This document shows positions 24,271 through 38,314 of a stretch of DNA of 64,000 bases, one piece after another. Source of the stretch: Osedax fenrisi (lineage: Eukaryota; Annelida; Polychaeta; Sabellida; Siboglinidae); assembly GCA_964019155.1 (NCBI GenBank), contig OZ025243.1, positions 39,670,679 through 39,734,678 on the forward strand, given 5' to 3'. Within the stretch, counting starts at the first letter, position 1. The number at the start of each line of letters is the position of its first letter. The notes under the pieces are model-generated. The model did not search any database. It saw only the letters and a program-made list of their open reading frames with translations, and was not told the DNA's origin. The translations under genes were made by a program, and so were the position numbers.

Positions 24271-27000
24271 CTAGCCGTACCCGACCCGGCGTTGCTCGGT
24301 TTTGATTATTTTCCTATATATTATATATTAATTATAGCTATTCCTGATTCTTAATTGATATATATAATAAAATAAATTTTAGCTGACATACAAAACAAAG
24401 TAGAAAACATTTTCAAATAATATGTTAAAAAATACAACAAATATTTCAAATATTAAAAAATATGTTTTAAAAAAATGTCTAAAACCCAAACCTAAACCCA
24501 AACACAAACCGTACACTACCCTGCGTTGCTAGGTTTTTGATTATTTGCCTATTAATTGTAGCTATTCCTGATTATACTTAGCTAATATTTAATTGTTTTC
24601 TTCTAACTAATATTTACTAATTCTAACTGTATCCGATGTAGACTCAGCGTTGTTCGTTTTTAAGATTATTTGTAAAATATTTGGTAAGATTACAAATAAT
24701 AATTTAAAATATTACAAAATATATTTTTAAAAAGTGTTTAAAAATATTTTAAGAAATATAAAAAATATTTCAACATATTAGTAGCCATACCTGATTTTTA
24801 ATGCCTATTAATTTTTTTTATTAATTATAGCTATTCCTGATTATTCTAAAATATATAATTGCTAAAAATTGCAAAAAAATATATAAAATATTACAAAATA
24901 TGTTTTAAAAACAAACCATACCCGACCCGGCATTTCTTGGTTTTTGTTTGTTTGCCTATCTATTATTTATTATTTATTAATTAGGGCAATTTCTGATTCT
25001 ATATTTCTAGTATATACAATTAAATAAAGTTTATTTAAAATACAAACAAATATAGAAAAATATTGTTTATAATATTTAAAAAATTAGTGAACAAATATTT
25101 CAAAAAATATTTTAATAAATACAACAAATATTTCAAATATTACAAAATATGTTAAAAACCCAAACCCAAACCGTCCCAAAACGGCGTTGATCGGTTTTTA
25201 ATTATATGCCTATCTATACTTTATTAATTATAACTATTCCTGATTTAGAATTGTTTGCCGAACCCAACCCGACGTTGCTCGTTTTTTTATTATTTGCCTA
25301 TCAATTATTAATTATAGTTATTCCTAATTATGCATAGCTATTCTTTAATTGTTGTCTTCTAACTAATATTTAATAAATCTAACTGTATCCGATGTAGATC
25401 TAGCGTTGTTCTTTTTAAGACTTATTCGTAAAATATTTTGTAATAATACAAAAATACAAAAATACTTTAAAATATTATAAAATATATTTTTAAAAAGTGT
25501 CTAAAAATATTTTTTAAATATAAAAAATATTTCAACATATTAGCAGTCATACCCTACCCGGCGTTGCTAGGTTTTTGATTGTTTGACTATTTATTTTTAT
25601 TAATTATAGCTATTCCTGATTATTCTAAAATATATAATTGCTAACAAATACAAAAAATATTTAAAATATTACAAAATATGTTTTAAAAAAATGTCGAAAA
25701 CTCAAACCTAAACCCAAATCCAAACAGTACTCGACTCGACATTTATCGGTTTTTGATTGTTTGCCTATTTATTATTTATTAATTAGAGCTATTCCTGATC
25801 CTACATTTCTAGTATATACAATTAAATAAAATTAAACATATGTAGAAACATATTTTTTTTAATATTTAAAAAATTAGATAAAAAATATTTCAAAAAATAC
25901 AACAGATATTTCAAATATTCCAAAATATGTTGAAAACCTAAACCCAAACAGTTCCAAATCGGCGTTGCTCGGTTTTTTATTATTTGCCTATCTATCATTT
26001 ATTAATTATAACTATTCCTGATTTGGAATTTCTTGCCGTACCCAACTTTGCTTTACTCGTTGTTTGATAGCTTACCTATCTATTATTTATTATTTATGGC
26101 TATTCATGATTCTGCTTTTCATATACAATAACATAAATTGTTGCTAAAATTCAAACAAATTTATACAAATATTAATATCTCAAAAATTAGTGGAAAAATA
26201 TTTCAAAAATATTTCAAATAATATTTAAAAAAATACAACACATATTTCCAATATTACAAAATAGTACTTAATAAATATCGAAAACCCAAACCGCACCCTG
26301 CGTTGATCGATTTTTGATTGTTTGCCTATCTATTATTTATTAATTATAGCTATTCCTGATTCTGTATTCCTAGTATACAACAAATATTTCCAAATATTAC
26401 AAAATATATTTTTTATAAATGTTCTACAAATATTTTAAAAAGTATATTATTATATCTTATAATATTTATATATTTATTATATAATTATAATATTTTAATT
26501 ATATCTTAAAATAATAATATTTCAACGAATAGTTGAAAAATATAAAAAATTATTTCAAATAATATTTTTTAAAATACAAAAAATATAAATAATATTACAA
26601 AATATATTTTAAAAAAATTTCAAAAAAATGTTTAAAAATATTTTAAAAAAACTTCAAAAATATTTCAAAAAATGTCAAAAATATTTCAAAAATATTTCAA
26701 AAAATTTCTAAAATTTCCAAAAATTTCAAAAAAAAATCAAAAAAAATTCAAAAAAATAGTTCGAAAAAATGTAAAAAAAATATTTCAAAAATGCGACGCC
26801 GAAGATTTTGGACGACAAAAAATCATTTTAATGGCAAAAAGTCAATTTTTCAGGTTTTTCTGGGGTACGCGGTATAAAATTCAAAAAATTTTCCGGACCA
26901 AGACCATACTGTTGCAAATTTATTAAGATCGGGTATAAAATATTTTCGCGACGTACCCCGGTTCTCGAGTTACCTCACCAGATACACACACACACACATA
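24271..27000 (-). mobile_element. non-autonomous Helitron unit 1
   Basis: The 3' end CTAG lies at 24271-24274 (palindromic, read on minus) and the 5' head with its (CA)n lies at about 26981-27000. The interior consists of roughly 13 decayed copies of the Helitron 3' terminus, at about 24505, 24628, 24908, 25170, 25258, 25380, 25550, 25725, 25948, 26035, 26291 and others. They are separated by AAATATTTCAAA-rich DNA. Nearly identical to unit 3 (offset ~5045-5050). No genes. Confidence 0.8.
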
Positions 27001-27043
27001 TATCTATTATATAAAAGAAAGTCTATTTAATTATATATATATA
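27001..27043. repeat. Helitron junction box, unit 1/unit 2
   Basis: TCTATTATATAAAAGAAAG followed by TCTATTTAATTATATATAT, between the head of unit 1 and the CTAG of unit 2. The same box precedes 24271. It occurs in the opposite orientation relative to the units at 35269. Confidence 0.75.
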
Positions 27044-29314
27044 CTAGCCGTACCCGACCCGGCGTTGCTCGGTTTTTGAATATTTGCCTATTATCTATTA
27101 TTTATTAATTATAGATATATTATATACCTATTCATGATTATGCATTGCTATATATACAATAAAATAAATGTTAGCTAAAATACAAACAAAATATAGAAAA
27201 ATATTTAAAAAATTAGTGGAAATATATTAAAAAATGCAACAAATATTACAAAATATGTTTTAAAAAATGTCTAAAACCCAAACTTAAACCCAAACCGTAC
27301 CCAAACCGGCGTTGCTCGGATATTGATTGTTTTTGCCTATCTATTATTTATTAATTATAGCTGTTCCTGATTCTTCATTGTTATATATACAATTAAATAA
27401 ATGTTAGCTGAAATACAAACAAATGTAGAAAAATATTTTAATAATTAAAAAATTAGTAGAAAAATATTTCAAAAAATATATTAAAAAATACAATAAATAT
27501 TTTGAATATTACAAAATATGTTTTAAAAAGATGTCGAAAACCCAAACCTAAACCCAAACCGTACCCGACCTGGCGTTGCTCGGTTTTTGATTTTTTGCCA
27601 ATTATTATTTATTAATTATAGCTATTACTAATTCTGCATTGCTAAATATTTATATTTAATTTGTTCCTAACTATTATTTATATACAATAAAATAAATGTT
27701 AGATGACATACAAACAAATGTAGAAAAATATTTTAATATTTAAAAAATTAGTGGAAAAATATTTTAAAAAATATATTAAAAAATACAACTAATATTTCAA
27801 TTATTATAAAATATGTTTTAAAAAAATGTCTAAAACCAAAACCCACACCGTCCTGACACGGCGTTGCTAGGTTTTTGATTGTTTTCCTATCTATTATTTA
27901 TTAATTATAACAATTCCTGATTTTAAATTTTTTGCCTTAACCAACACGACGTTTCTCGGTTTTTAATTATTTGCCTATCAATTATTAATTATAGCTATTC
28001 CTAATTATGCATAGCTAATCTTTAATTTTTAGTCTTCTAACTAATATTTAATAAATCTAACTGTATCCGATGTATATCTAGCGTTGTTCTTTTTTAGATT
28101 TATTCGTAAAATATTTTGTAAAAATACAAAAAATAATTTAAAATATTATAAAATATATTTTTAAAAAGTGTCTAAAAATATTTTTTAAATATAAAAAATA
28201 TTTCAACATATTAGTAGCCATACCCTACCCGGCGTTGCTAGGTTTTTGATTGTTTGACTGTTTTTATTAATTATAGCTATTCCTGATTATTCTAAAATAT
28301 ATAATTGCTAAAAAATACAAAAAATATTTAAAATATTATAAAATATGTTTTAAAAAAATGTCGAAAACTCAAACCTAAACCCAAATCCAAACAGTATCCG
28401 ACTCGATATTTATCGGTTTTTGATTATTTGCCTATTTATTATTTATTAATTAGAGCTATTTATGATCCTACATTTCTAGTATATACAATTAAATAAAGTT
28501 TATCTAAAATACAAACAAATGTGGAAACATATTTTTTTTAATATTTAAAAAATTAGTGACAAAATATTTCAAAAAATACAACAGATATTTCAAATAATCC
28601 AAAATATGTTGAAAACCTGAACCCAAACAGTTCCAAATCGTCGTTGCTCGTTTTTTTATTATTTGTCTATCTATCATTTATTAATTATAACTATTCCTTA
28701 TTTGGAATTTCTTGCCGTACCCAACTTTGCTTTACTTGTTGTTTGATAGTTTACCTATCTATTATTTATTAATTATGGCTATTCAAAATTCTGCTTTTCA
28801 TATACAATAACATAAATTGTTGCTAAAATTCAAACAAATTTATACAAATATTAATATCTCAAAAATTAGTGGAAAAATATTTCAAAAATATTTCACAAAA
28901 TATTTTTAAAAATACAACACATATTTCCAATATTACAAAATATTACTTAAAAAATGTCGAAAACTCAAACTGCACCCTGCATTGCTCGATTTTTGATTTT
29001 TGATTGTTGTTGCCCATTTATAATTTATTAATTATAGCTATTTCTGATTCTGTATTTCTGTATTGCTACAAAATATATTTTTTATAAATTTTCTACAAAT
29101 ATTTTAAAAAGTATAATATTTATATCTTATAATATTTATATATTTATTATATAATTATAATATTTTAATTATATCTTAAAATAATAATATTTCAAAGATT
29201 AGTTGAAAAATATAAAAAAATATTTCAAAAAAATGTCCACAAAAATGTTTACAAATATTTCAAAAAAATGTTTTAAAATATTTGAAAAAAAATTTTTAAA
29301 AATATTTCAAAAAA
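27044..29314 (-). mobile_element. non-autonomous Helitron unit 2, 5'-truncated
   Basis: It starts at CTAG 27044-27047 and contains about eleven 3'-end modules (for example at 27295, 27559, 27847, 28225, 28628 and 28970). It stops within the AAATATTTC-rich zone without the conserved head carrying GACGCCGAAGATTTT. Unit 3's terminus is joined directly at TAGCCG (29315), with loss of the leading AC. Confidence 0.75.
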
Positions 29315-32028
29315 TAGCCGTACCCGACCCGGCGTTGCTCGGTTTTGATTATTTTCCTATATATTATATATTAATTATAGCTATTCCTGATTCTTAATTG
29401 ATATATATATAATAAAATAAATGTTAGCTGACATACAAAACAAAGTAGAAAACATTTTCAAATAATATGTTAAAAAATACAACAAATATTTCAAATATTA
29501 AAAAATATGTTTTAAAAAAATTTCTAAAACCCAAACCTAAACCCAAACACAAACCGTACACTACCCTGCGTTGCTAGGTTTTTGATTATTTGCCTATTAA
29601 TTGTAGCTATTCCTGATTATACTTAGCTAATATTTAATTGTTTTCTTCTAACTAATATTTACTAATTCTAACTGTATCCGATGTAGACTCAGCGTTGTTC
29701 GTTTTTAAGATTATTTGTAAAATATTTGGTAAGATTACAAATAATAATTTAAAATATTACAAAATATATTTTTAAAAAGTGTCTAAAAATATTTTAAGAA
29801 ATATAAAAAATATTTCAACATATTAGTAGCCATACCTGATTTTTAATGCCTATTAATTTTTTTTATTAATTATAGCTATTCCTGATTATTCTAAAATATA
29901 TAATTGCTAAAAATTGCAAAAAAATATATAAAATATTACAAAATATGTTTTAAAAACAAACCATACCCGACCCGGCATTTCTTGGTTTTTGTTTGTTTGC
30001 CTATCTATTATTTATTATTTATTAATTAGGGCAATTTCTGATTCTATATTTCTAGTATATACAATTAAATAAAGTTTATTTAAAATACAAACAAATATAG
30101 AAAAATATTGTTTATAATATTTAAAAAATTAGTGAACAAATATTTCAAAAAATAATTTATAAAATACAACAAATATTTCAAATATTACAAAATATGTTGA
30201 AAACCCAAACCCAAACCGTCCCAAAACGGCGTTGATCGGTTTTTAATTATATGCCTATCTATACTTTATTAATTATAACTATTCCTGATTTAGAATTGTT
30301 TGCCGAACCCAACCCGACGTTGCTCGTTTTTTTATTATTTGCCTATCAATTATTAATTATAGTTATTCCTAATTATGCATAGCTATTCTTTAATTGATGT
30401 CTTCTAACTAATATTTAATAAATCTAACTGTATCCGATGTAGATCTAGCGTTGTTCTTTTTAAGACTTATTCGTAAAATATTTTGTAAAAATACAAAAAT
30501 ACAAAAATACTTTAAAATATTATAAAATATATTTTTAAAAAGTGTCTAAAAATATTTTTTAAATATAAAAAATATTTCAACATATTAGCAGTCATACCCT
30601 ACCCGGCGTTGCTAGGTTTTTGATTGTTTGACTATTTATTTTTATTAATTATAGCTATTCCTGATTATTCTAAAATATATAATTGCTAACAAATACAAAA
30701 AATATTTAAAATATTACAAAATATGTTTTAAAAAAATGTCGAAAACTCAAACCTAAACCCAAATCCAAACAGTACTCGACTCGACATTTATCGGTTTTTG
30801 ATTGTTTGCCTATTTATTATTTATTAATTAGAGCTATTCCTGATCCTACATTTCTAGTATATACAATTAAATAAAATTAAACATATGTAGAAACATATTT
30901 TTTTTAATATTTAAAAAATTAGATAAAAAATATTTCAAAAAATACAACAGATATTTCAAATATTCCAAAATATGTTGAAAACCTAAACCCAAACAGTTCC
31001 AAATCGGCGTTGCTCGGTTTTTTATTATTTGCCTATCTATCATTTATTAATTATAACTATTCCTGATTTGGAATTTCTTGCCGTACCCAACTTTGCTTTA
31101 CTCGTTGTTTGATAGCTTACCTATCTATTATTTATTATTTATGGATATTCATGATTCTGCTTTTCATATACAATAACATAAATTGTTGCTAAAATTCAAA
31201 CAAATTTATACATTTATAAATATCTCAAAAATTAGTGGAAAAATATTTCAAAAATATTTCAAATAATATTTAAAAAAATACAACACATATTTCCAATATT
31301 ACAAAATAGTACTTAATAAATATCGAAAACCCAAACCGCACCCTGCGTTGATCGATTTTTGATTGTTTGCCTATCTATTATTTATTAATTATAGCTATTC
31401 CTGATTCTGTATTCCTAGTATACAACAAATATTTCCAAATATTACAAAATATATTTTTTATAAATGTTCTACAAATATTTTAAAAAGTATATTATTATAT
31501 CTTATAATATTTATATATTTATTATATAATTATAATATTTTAATTATATCTTAAAATAATAATATTTCAACGAATAGTTGAAAAATATAAAAAATTATTT
31601 CAAATAATATTTTTTAAAATACAAAAAATATAAATAATATTACAAAATATATTTTAAAAAAATTTCAAAAAAATGTTTAAAAATATTTAAAAAAAACTTC
31701 AAAAATATTTCAAAAAATTTCAAAAATATTTCAAAAATATTTCAAAAAATTTCCAAAATTTCCAAAAATTTCAAAAAAAAATCAAAAAAAATTCAAAAAA
31801 ATAGTTCGAAAAAATGTAAAAAAAATATTTCAAAAATGCGACGCCGAAGATTTTGGACGACAAAAAATCATTTTAATGGCAAAAAGTCAATTTTTCAGGT
31901 TTTTCTGGGGTACGCGGTATAAAATTCAAAAAATTTTCCGGACCAAGACCATACTGTTGCAAATTTATTAAGATCGGGTATAAAATATTTTCGCGACGTA
32001 CCCCGGTTCTCGAGTTACCTCACCAGAT

Positions 32029-32059
<31 letters not shown>

Positions 32060-32086
32060 ATTAAATAGACTTTCTTTTATATAATA
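29315..32086 (-). mobile_element. non-autonomous Helitron unit 3
   Basis: A near-perfect copy of unit 1 over 2.7 kb, with only scattered substitutions noticed. It is complete at the 5' end: conserved head, (CA)n, then the box AATTAAATAGAC...TATATAATAGA ending at 32086, which read on the minus strand begins TCTATTATATAAAAG, a canonical Helitron-like start. Confidence 0.8.
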
Positions 32087-35000
32087 GATGTGTGTGTGTG
32101 TGTGTGTATCTGGTGAGGTAACTCGAGAACCGGGGTACGTCGCGAAAATATGTTATACCCGATCTTAATAAATTTGCAACAGTATGGTCTTGGTCCGGAA
32201 AATTTTTTGAATTTTTTACCGCGTACCCCAGAAAAACCTAAAAAAATGACTTTTTGCTATTAAAATGGTTTTTTGTCATCTAAAATCTTCGGCGTCGCTT
32301 TTTTGAAATATTTTTTTTACATTTTTTCGAAGTATTTTTTTGAAATTTTTTTGAATTTTTTTTTGAAATTTTTTTGAAATTTGTGAAATATTTTAGAAAT
32401 TTTTTGAAATATTTTTGAAATTTTTTGAAATAATTTTAAAAATTTTTTTGAAATATTTTTAAACATTTTTTTGAAATATTTGTAAACATTTTTGTGGACA
32501 TTTTTTTGAAATTTTTTTAAAATATATTTTGTAATATCATCTATATTTTTTGTTATATTTTTTAAAAATATTTTTTTATATTTTTCAACTAATCGTTATA
32601 TTATTATTTTAAGATATAATTAAAATATTATAATTATATAATAAATATATAAATATTATAAGATATAAATATTATACTTTTTAAAATATTTGTAGAACAT
32701 TTATAAAAAATATTTTTGTTATATTTGGAAATATTTATTATATACTAGCAGAAATACTACCAGAATCAGGAATAGCTATAATTAATAAATAATAGATAGG
32801 CAACAACAATCAAAAATCAAAAATCGAACAACGAAGTGTGCGGTTTGGGTTTTCGAAATTTGTTAAGTAATATTTTGTAATATTGGAAATATGTGTTGTA
32901 TTTTTTTTAATATTTTTTTAAATATTTTTGAAATATTTTTCCACTAATTTTTGAGATATTAAAAACGAATATTTGTCTAAATTTTTTTGAATTTTTTTTA
33001 TGGAAAATGTATGTTATTGTATATGAAAAGCAGAATCATATAGCCATAATTAATAAATTATAGATAGGCAAACTATCAAACAACAAGTAAAGCAGAGTTG
33101 GGTACTGTAAGAAATTCCAAATCAGGAATATTTATAATTAATAAATGATAGATAGGCAAATAATAAAAAACTAAGCAACGCCGATTTGGAACGGTTTGGG
33201 TTTAGGTTTTCAACATATTTTGGAATATTTTAAATATTTGTTGTATTTTTTAATATATTTTTTAAAATATGTGTCACTAATTTTTTAAATATTAAAACAA
33301 ATATGTTTCTACATTAGTTTGTATTTTTATTATTTTAGATAAACATTATTTAATTAATTAATATACAATTGTATATACTATTTTTACATTTTTTATATTT
33401 TTACATTTTTACAATTGTATATACTATAAATTTAGAATCATGAATAGCTCTAATTATTAAATAATAAATAGGCAAACAATCAAAAACCTATAAATGTCGG
33501 TACGGTTTGGGTTTGGGTTTAGGTTTGAGTTTTCGACAATTTTTTAAAACATATTTTGTAATATTTGAAATATTTGTTGTTTTTTTATTATTTAATATTT
33601 TTCCACTAATTTTTTAAATATTAAAATTGTCTACATTTTTTTGTATGTCAGCTAACATTTATTTTATTTTATATATAGCAATTAAGTATCAGGAATAGCT
33701 ATAAGTAATAAATAATAGATAGGAAAATAATCAAAACCGAGAAATGCCGGCCATGGAAAGTCGGCACAAATTTATGTTATTATATATGAAAGGCAGAATC
33801 ATTGATAGCCATAATTAATAAATAATAGATATAATAGAAAACTATCAAACAACGAGTAAAGCAGAGTAGGGTACGGCAAGAAATTCCAAATCAGGAATAG
33901 TTATAATAAATAAATGATAGATAGATAAATAAGAAAAAACCGATCAACGCCGATTTGGAACGGTTTGGGTTTAGGTTTTCAACATATTTTGGAATATTTT
34001 AAATTATTTATTGTATTTTTTGAAATATTTTGCACTAATTTTAAAATTTAAAAAAAAATATGTTTCTACATTTGTTTGTATTTTAGATAAACTTTATTTA
34101 ATTGTATATACTAGAAATATAGAATCTTGAAGAGCTCTAATTAATAAATAATAAATAGGCAAACAATCAAAAACCGATAAATGTCGGGTCTGGTACTGTT
34201 TGGGTTTGGGTTTAGGTTTGAGTTTTCGACATTTTTTTAAAACATATTTTGTAATATTTTAAATATTTGTTGTATTTTTTAGCAATAATATATTTTAGTA
34301 TAATCAGGAATAGCTATAATTAATAAAAATAAATATGCAAACAATCAAAAACCTAGCAACGCCGGATCGGGTACGGCTACTATTATGTTGAAATATTTGT
34401 AATAGCTATAATTAATAATTTATAGGTAAATAATCAAAAACTGAGAAAAGTCGGGATGGGTACGGCAAGCAATTTAAAATCAGGAATAGTTATAATTAAT
34501 AAATAATAGATAGGAAAACAATCAAAAACCTAGCAACGCCGTGTAAGGACGGTTTTGGTTTTAGAAATGTTTTTAAAACATATTTTTTAATATTTGAAAT
34601 ATTTGTTGTCTTTTTTAATATATTTTTTGAAATATTTTTCCATTATTTTTTAAATATTAAAATATTTGTTTACATTAGTTTGTATGTCAGATAACATTTA
34701 TTTTATTGTATATAAATAATAGTTAGGAAAAAATTAAATATAAATATTTAGCAATGCAGAATTAGTAATAGCTATAATTAATAAATGATAATTGGCAAAC
34801 AATCAACAACCGATAAATGTCGGGTCTGGTACTGTTTGGGTTTGAGGTTAGGTTTGAGTTTTCGACATTTTTTTAAAACATATTTTTTAATATTTTAAAT
34901 ATTTGTTGTATTTTTTAGCAATAATATATTTGAGTATAATCAGGAATAGCTATAATTAATAAAAATAAATATGCAAACAATCAAAAACCTAGCAACGCCA

Positions 35001-35268
35001 GTTCAGGTAGGGTTTGGGTTTAGGTTTGGGTTTTCGGCATCTTTTTAAAACATATTTTGTAATATTCTAAATATTTATTGTATTTTTTAATATATTTTTT
35101 GAAATATTTTTCTACTAATTTTTTAAATATTAAAATATTTTCTATATTTGTTTGTATTTTAGCTAACATTTGTTTTATAGCAATACAGAATCAGGAATAG
35201 CTATAATTAATAAATAATAGATAATAGGATAATCAAAAACCGAGCAACGCCGGGTCGGGTACGGCTAG
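32087..35268 (+). mobile_element. non-autonomous Helitron unit 4
   Basis: It begins with (TG)n and the ATCTGGTGAGG head directly after the shared box of unit 3, and ends with CTAG at 35265-35268. The interior again holds roughly ten 3'-end modules in plus orientation. More diverged from units 1/3 than those are from each other, including TATGTTATACC in the head and a possible internal duplication (34190-34370 resembles 34800-35000). Confidence 0.8.
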
Positions 35269-35299
35269 TCTCTATTATATAAAAGAAAGTCTATTTAAT

Positions 35300-35330
<31 letters not shown>

Positions 35331-36239
35331 ATCTGGTGAGGTAACTCGAGAACCGGGGTACGTCGCGAAAATATTTTATACCCGATCTTAATAAATTTGC
35401 AACAGTATGGTCTTGGTCCGGAAAATTTTTTGAATTTTATACCGCGTACCCCAGAAAAACCTGAAAAATTGACTTTTTGCCATTAAAATGATTTTTTGTC
35501 ATCTAAAATCTTCGGCGTCGCTTTTTTGAAATATTTTTTTTACATTTTTTCGAAGTATTTTTTTGAAATTTTTTGGAATTTTTTTTGAAAATTTTTGAAA
35601 TTTTTTGAAATTTTTTTGAAATTTTTTGAAATATTTTTAAACATTTTTTTTGAAATATTTTCAACATTTGTTTGAAATATTTGTAAACATTTTTGTGGAC
35701 ATTTTTTGACATTTTTTTAAAATATATTTTATAATATTATTATTTTAAGATATAATTAAAATATTATAATTATATAATAAATATATAAATATTATAAGAT
35801 ATAAATATTATACTTTTTAAAATATTCGTAGAACATTTATAAAAAATATATTTTGTAATATTTGGAAATATTTGTTGTATTTTTTATATTATTTTTTGAA
35901 ATATTTTTGAATAGTTTTTTTAAATATTTTTGTAAATTTTGTGGATATTTTTATGAAATTTTGTTAACATTTATACATATTTTTGTAATATTTTTAAACA
36001 TTTTTTTTGAAATATTTTTAAACATTTTTTTAAATATTATTGTACATTTTTTTCGAAATTTTTTTAAATATATTTTGTAATATTTTAATATTTGTATTTT
36101 TTAAAATATTATTTGAATATTATTTGAAATATTTTTTATATTTTAACTAATTGTTGAAATATTATTATTTTAAGATATAATTAAAAGATTGAAATATATA
36201 AATATTTTTAGAACATTTAAAAAAAATATATTTTGATAT

Positions 36240-36405
36240 ATTTAAATAAACATATATTAAAATAAACAATTGTTGTATACTAGATATGAAACAGCTAACA
36301 TTAATAAATAATATATAGGCAAACAATATATATATAATAATTAATATTATAATTTAATAGTATAATTAAAAATATTTATTTGGTTATGTTAAACATTTAC
36401 AAATT

Positions 36406-36492
<87 letters not shown>

Positions 36493-36511
36493 ATCAGATT
36501 GGCAAAAGCCT

Positions 36512-36596
<85 letters not shown>

Positions 36597-36811
36597 CAAC
36601 TATATACTTAATGTATATATATAATATATTAAATTATTATATTTAAATGTAACTACTAAATTCTAATATATACTTAACGTAAATATTAAATTATATATAA
36701 CATTTTTATTTTTGTTATGTTACAAATTTACAAATTTGATATATATATATATATAATATATATATTATATATCTACTATATATAATCTAATATATACGTT
36801 AAGTATATAGT

Positions 36812-36864
<53 letters not shown>

Positions 36865-37329
36865 ATTTGTTTATTTTTAAAATAACAATTATTATAATTG
36901 GTCAATTTTTACCATATTACCAAAGATTTTACGAATAAATATTCTAAATATCTTTTATGTAACTAAGCAATATAAAAAAGTTTATTTACTAAACAATTAT
37001 CAATATAAAAACGTTAGCATTATATACCTACTATATATTTATTATTAATTATTAATTAATTATAACTAGCAATAAAAATCAGTAATAGAAATTAAAAATA
37101 ACAATTATTATAATTGGTCAATTATTACCATATTACCAAAGATTTTACGAATAAATATTCTAAATATCTTTTATGTAACTAAGCAATATAAAAAGTTTAT
37201 TTACTAAACAATTATCAATATAAAAACGTTAGCATTATATATCTACTATATATTTATTATTAATTATTAATTAATTTTAACTAGAAATACAAATCAGTAA
37301 TAGCTAACATTAATAAATATATATAGGCA

Positions 37330-37361
<32 letters not shown>

Positions 37362-37711
37362 TAATTAATATTATATTTTAATAGTATAATAAAAATATTT
37401 ATTTGGTTATGTTAAACATTTACAAATTTGATATATATAAATATATATATATATCAACTATATATCTACTATATACTTAATGTATATATAATATATTAAA
37501 TTATATATTTAAATGTAACTACTAAATTCTACTATATACTTAACGTATATATTAAGTTATATAAACTAAGATACTAATATATATATTAAGTTATATATAC
37601 CATATTTATTTTTGTTATGTTAAAAATTTACAAATTTGATATATATATATATATAATATATATATTATATATCTACTATATATAATCTTATATATACGTT
37701 TAGTATATAGT

Positions 37712-37748
<37 letters not shown>

Positions 37749-37972
37749 ATTTGTTTATTTTTAAAATAACAATTATTATAATTGGTCAATTATTACCATA
37801 TTACCAAAGATTTTACGAATAAATATTCTAAATATCTTTTATGTAACTAAGCAATATAAAAAGTTTATTTACTAAACAATTATCAATATAAAAACGTTAG
37901 CATTACATATCTACTATATATGTATTATTAATATAATTAATATTGTTATTTATTGTTACTAAAGTTTATATA

Positions 37973-38003
<31 letters not shown>

Positions 38004-38145
38004 AAACCATTATATATGTATAGTATAATAATTAATATTATAATTTATTAGTATAATTAAACATAGTTATTTTATATTTTGTAGTTATTTTGTATTTTAT
38101 TTATATAGTTAATATTTTTATTTTATTGTTACTAGAGTTTATATA

Positions 38146-38198
<53 letters not shown>

Positions 38199-38314
38199 TA
38201 GTATATATACTATATAGTATAATTAAACATAATTATTTGGTTATGTTAAAAATTTATAAATTTGATACATATATCTACTATATACTTAACGTATATATAC
38301 AAAATGATGTATAA
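36240..38314. repeat. Helitron 5' leader: TA microsatellites and a ~190-bp triplicate repeat
   Basis: Long TA runs occur at 36411-36478, 36514-36590, 36818-36858 and 38149-38192. A ~180-200-bp block (TTATAATTGGTCAAT...AAAAACGTTAGCAT) occurs three times, near 36880, 37095 and 37763. A second block (GGTTATGTTAAACATTTAC) recurs near 36382, 37405 and 38240. No coding. It lies between the Helitron head and its gene. Confidence 0.75.

Noticed and set aside
26672..29397. Lys/Phe-rich short frames in the Helitron units
   Set aside because: They arise from the AAATATTTCAAA-rich low-complexity spacer present in every unit.
24271..36100. CRISPR-like regularly spaced repeats
   Set aside because: Module spacing is irregular, units are long and decayed, and the context is a eukaryotic Helitron cluster.
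36380..36646. Alternating Tyr/Ile frames (also near 2940, 8557, 9537, 61219)
   Set aside because: Products of TA dinucleotide runs, not proteins.
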